A DNA stretch of 33,929 bases from Bacteroidales bacterium (GTDB lineage Bacteria > Bacteroidota > Bacteroidia > Bacteroidales > P3): the NCBI GenBank assembly GCA_017449975.1, contig JAFSYK010000010.1, positions 1-33,929 of the forward strand. The letters are read 5' to 3'. The translations under genes and the position numbers were made by a program. The notes beneath the pieces were generated by a model. The model saw only the letters and a program-made list of their open reading frames with translations, was not told where the DNA came from and did not search any database. Of the stretch, positions 33,563 to 33,929 are shown in pieces. How positions within the stretch are numbered: position 1 is the first letter of the stretch; each line of letters begins with the position of its first letter.

Positions 33563-33929
33563 TTAGTCACCCAGCGTGGCCACCATAACGGCCTTGATGG
33601 TGTGCATACGGTTCTCGGCCTCGTCAAAGACGATGCTGTTCTCGCTCTCGAAGACCTCCTCGGTCACCTCGATGCCGTCCAGGCCGAACTTCTCGTGGAC
33701 GTCGCGACCCACCTGGGTCTCCAGGTTGTGGTAAGCGGGCAGACAGTGCATGAACTTGCAGTTGGGGTTGCCCGTGTTCTTCATCATCTTGGCGTTGACC
33801 TGGTAGGGTTTCAGCATCTTGATACGCTCGGCCCACACCTTCTCGGGCTCACCCATGCTCACCCACACGTCGGTGTAGATGAAGTCGCAGCCCTTGACAC
33901 CCTTCACGGGGTCGTCGGTAACGGTAACC
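33563..33929 (-). CDS. argF: Ornithine carbamoyltransferase, 3' part (5' end outside window)
   Basis: The last 121 codons of an ornithine carbamoyltransferase, the arginine-pathway enzyme joining carbamoyl phosphate to ornithine. The gene enters from beyond the window and the frame is open to the last base. The ornithine/carbamoyl-phosphate motif [12 protein letters not shown] is present. So are [23 protein letters not shown] before it and [33 protein letters not shown] at the end. These closely match ordinary ornithine carbamoyltransferases rather than the acetyl- or succinyl-ornithine variants known in some Bacteroidales, but the distinguishing loops are only partly visible. Confidence 0.93.
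   Translation of the reverse strand, partial: VTVTDDPVKGVKGCDFIYTDVWVSMGEPEKVWAERIKMLKPYQVNAKMMKNTGNPNCKFMHCLPAYHNLETQVGRDVHEKFGLDGIEVTEEVFESENSIVFDEAENRMHTIKAVMVATLGD

Overview
The window is a stretch of a Bacteroidales chromosome, probably from a gut or rumen Prevotellaceae-like relative. The evidence is a fimbrillin-type lipoprotein, many signal-peptide lipoproteins, the gene order ftsX-DUF3098-uppP-truB-queA, a sodium-pumping methylmalonyl-CoA decarboxylase operon, and upstream boxes of the Bacteroidetes type (TAnnTTTG). Species cannot be assigned from sequence alone.

Layout. 1-3660: an acetyltransferase gene, then an AT-rich block with an AAA ATPase gene overlapping a TOPRIM-like partner gene (a probable two-gene phage-defence module), a Sel1-repeat gene broken by an in-frame stop, a small repeat element and a small membrane protein. 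3670-10031 (minus): a flavodoxin-like lipoprotein, then the propionate operon read from 9972 down: methylmalonyl-CoA epimerase, carboxyltransferase (mmdA), a Cys/His-rich lipoprotein, an OadG-like subunit, the biotin carrier and the membrane beta subunit. 10070-12994 (minus): an unknown secreted protein and dxs. 13091-22481 (plus): core genes dapD, dnaN, ftsX, DUF3098, uppP, truB, queA, rarA and an ABC-F ATPase. 22621-24403 (minus): a fimbrillin-like lipoprotein with a lectin-like C-terminus and a small leader protein. 24404-24920 holds no convincing gene but does hold a candidate structured RNA with the best promoter in the window. 24921-28884 (minus): Nudix hydrolase, GH29 fucosidase and GH3 glycosidase. 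tRNA-Val lies at 28994 (plus). 29135-33929 (minus): an outer-membrane porin-like barrel, a small alarmone hydrolase next to a small alarmone synthetase, an AspT-type transporter, and the 3' end of argF.

The core genes cover replication and repair (dnaN, rarA), envelope building (ftsX, uppP, dapD, dxs) and tRNA modification (truB, queA). The Mmd operon couples the last step of succinate-to-propionate fermentation to sodium export. The fimbrillin, glycosidases and porin-like barrel point to a host- or fibre-associated glycan forager.

The most unusual points are: (1) the ATPase/TOPRIM pair; (2) the candidate RNA at 24590-24866, with mutually exclusive stems; (3) the adjacent alarmone synthetase and hydrolase; and (4) a family of modular short repeats. 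These repeats fill spacers, occur in frame inside truB and the ABC-F gene, and supply the same C-terminal Ile-Glu-Asn-stop to three unrelated proteins.
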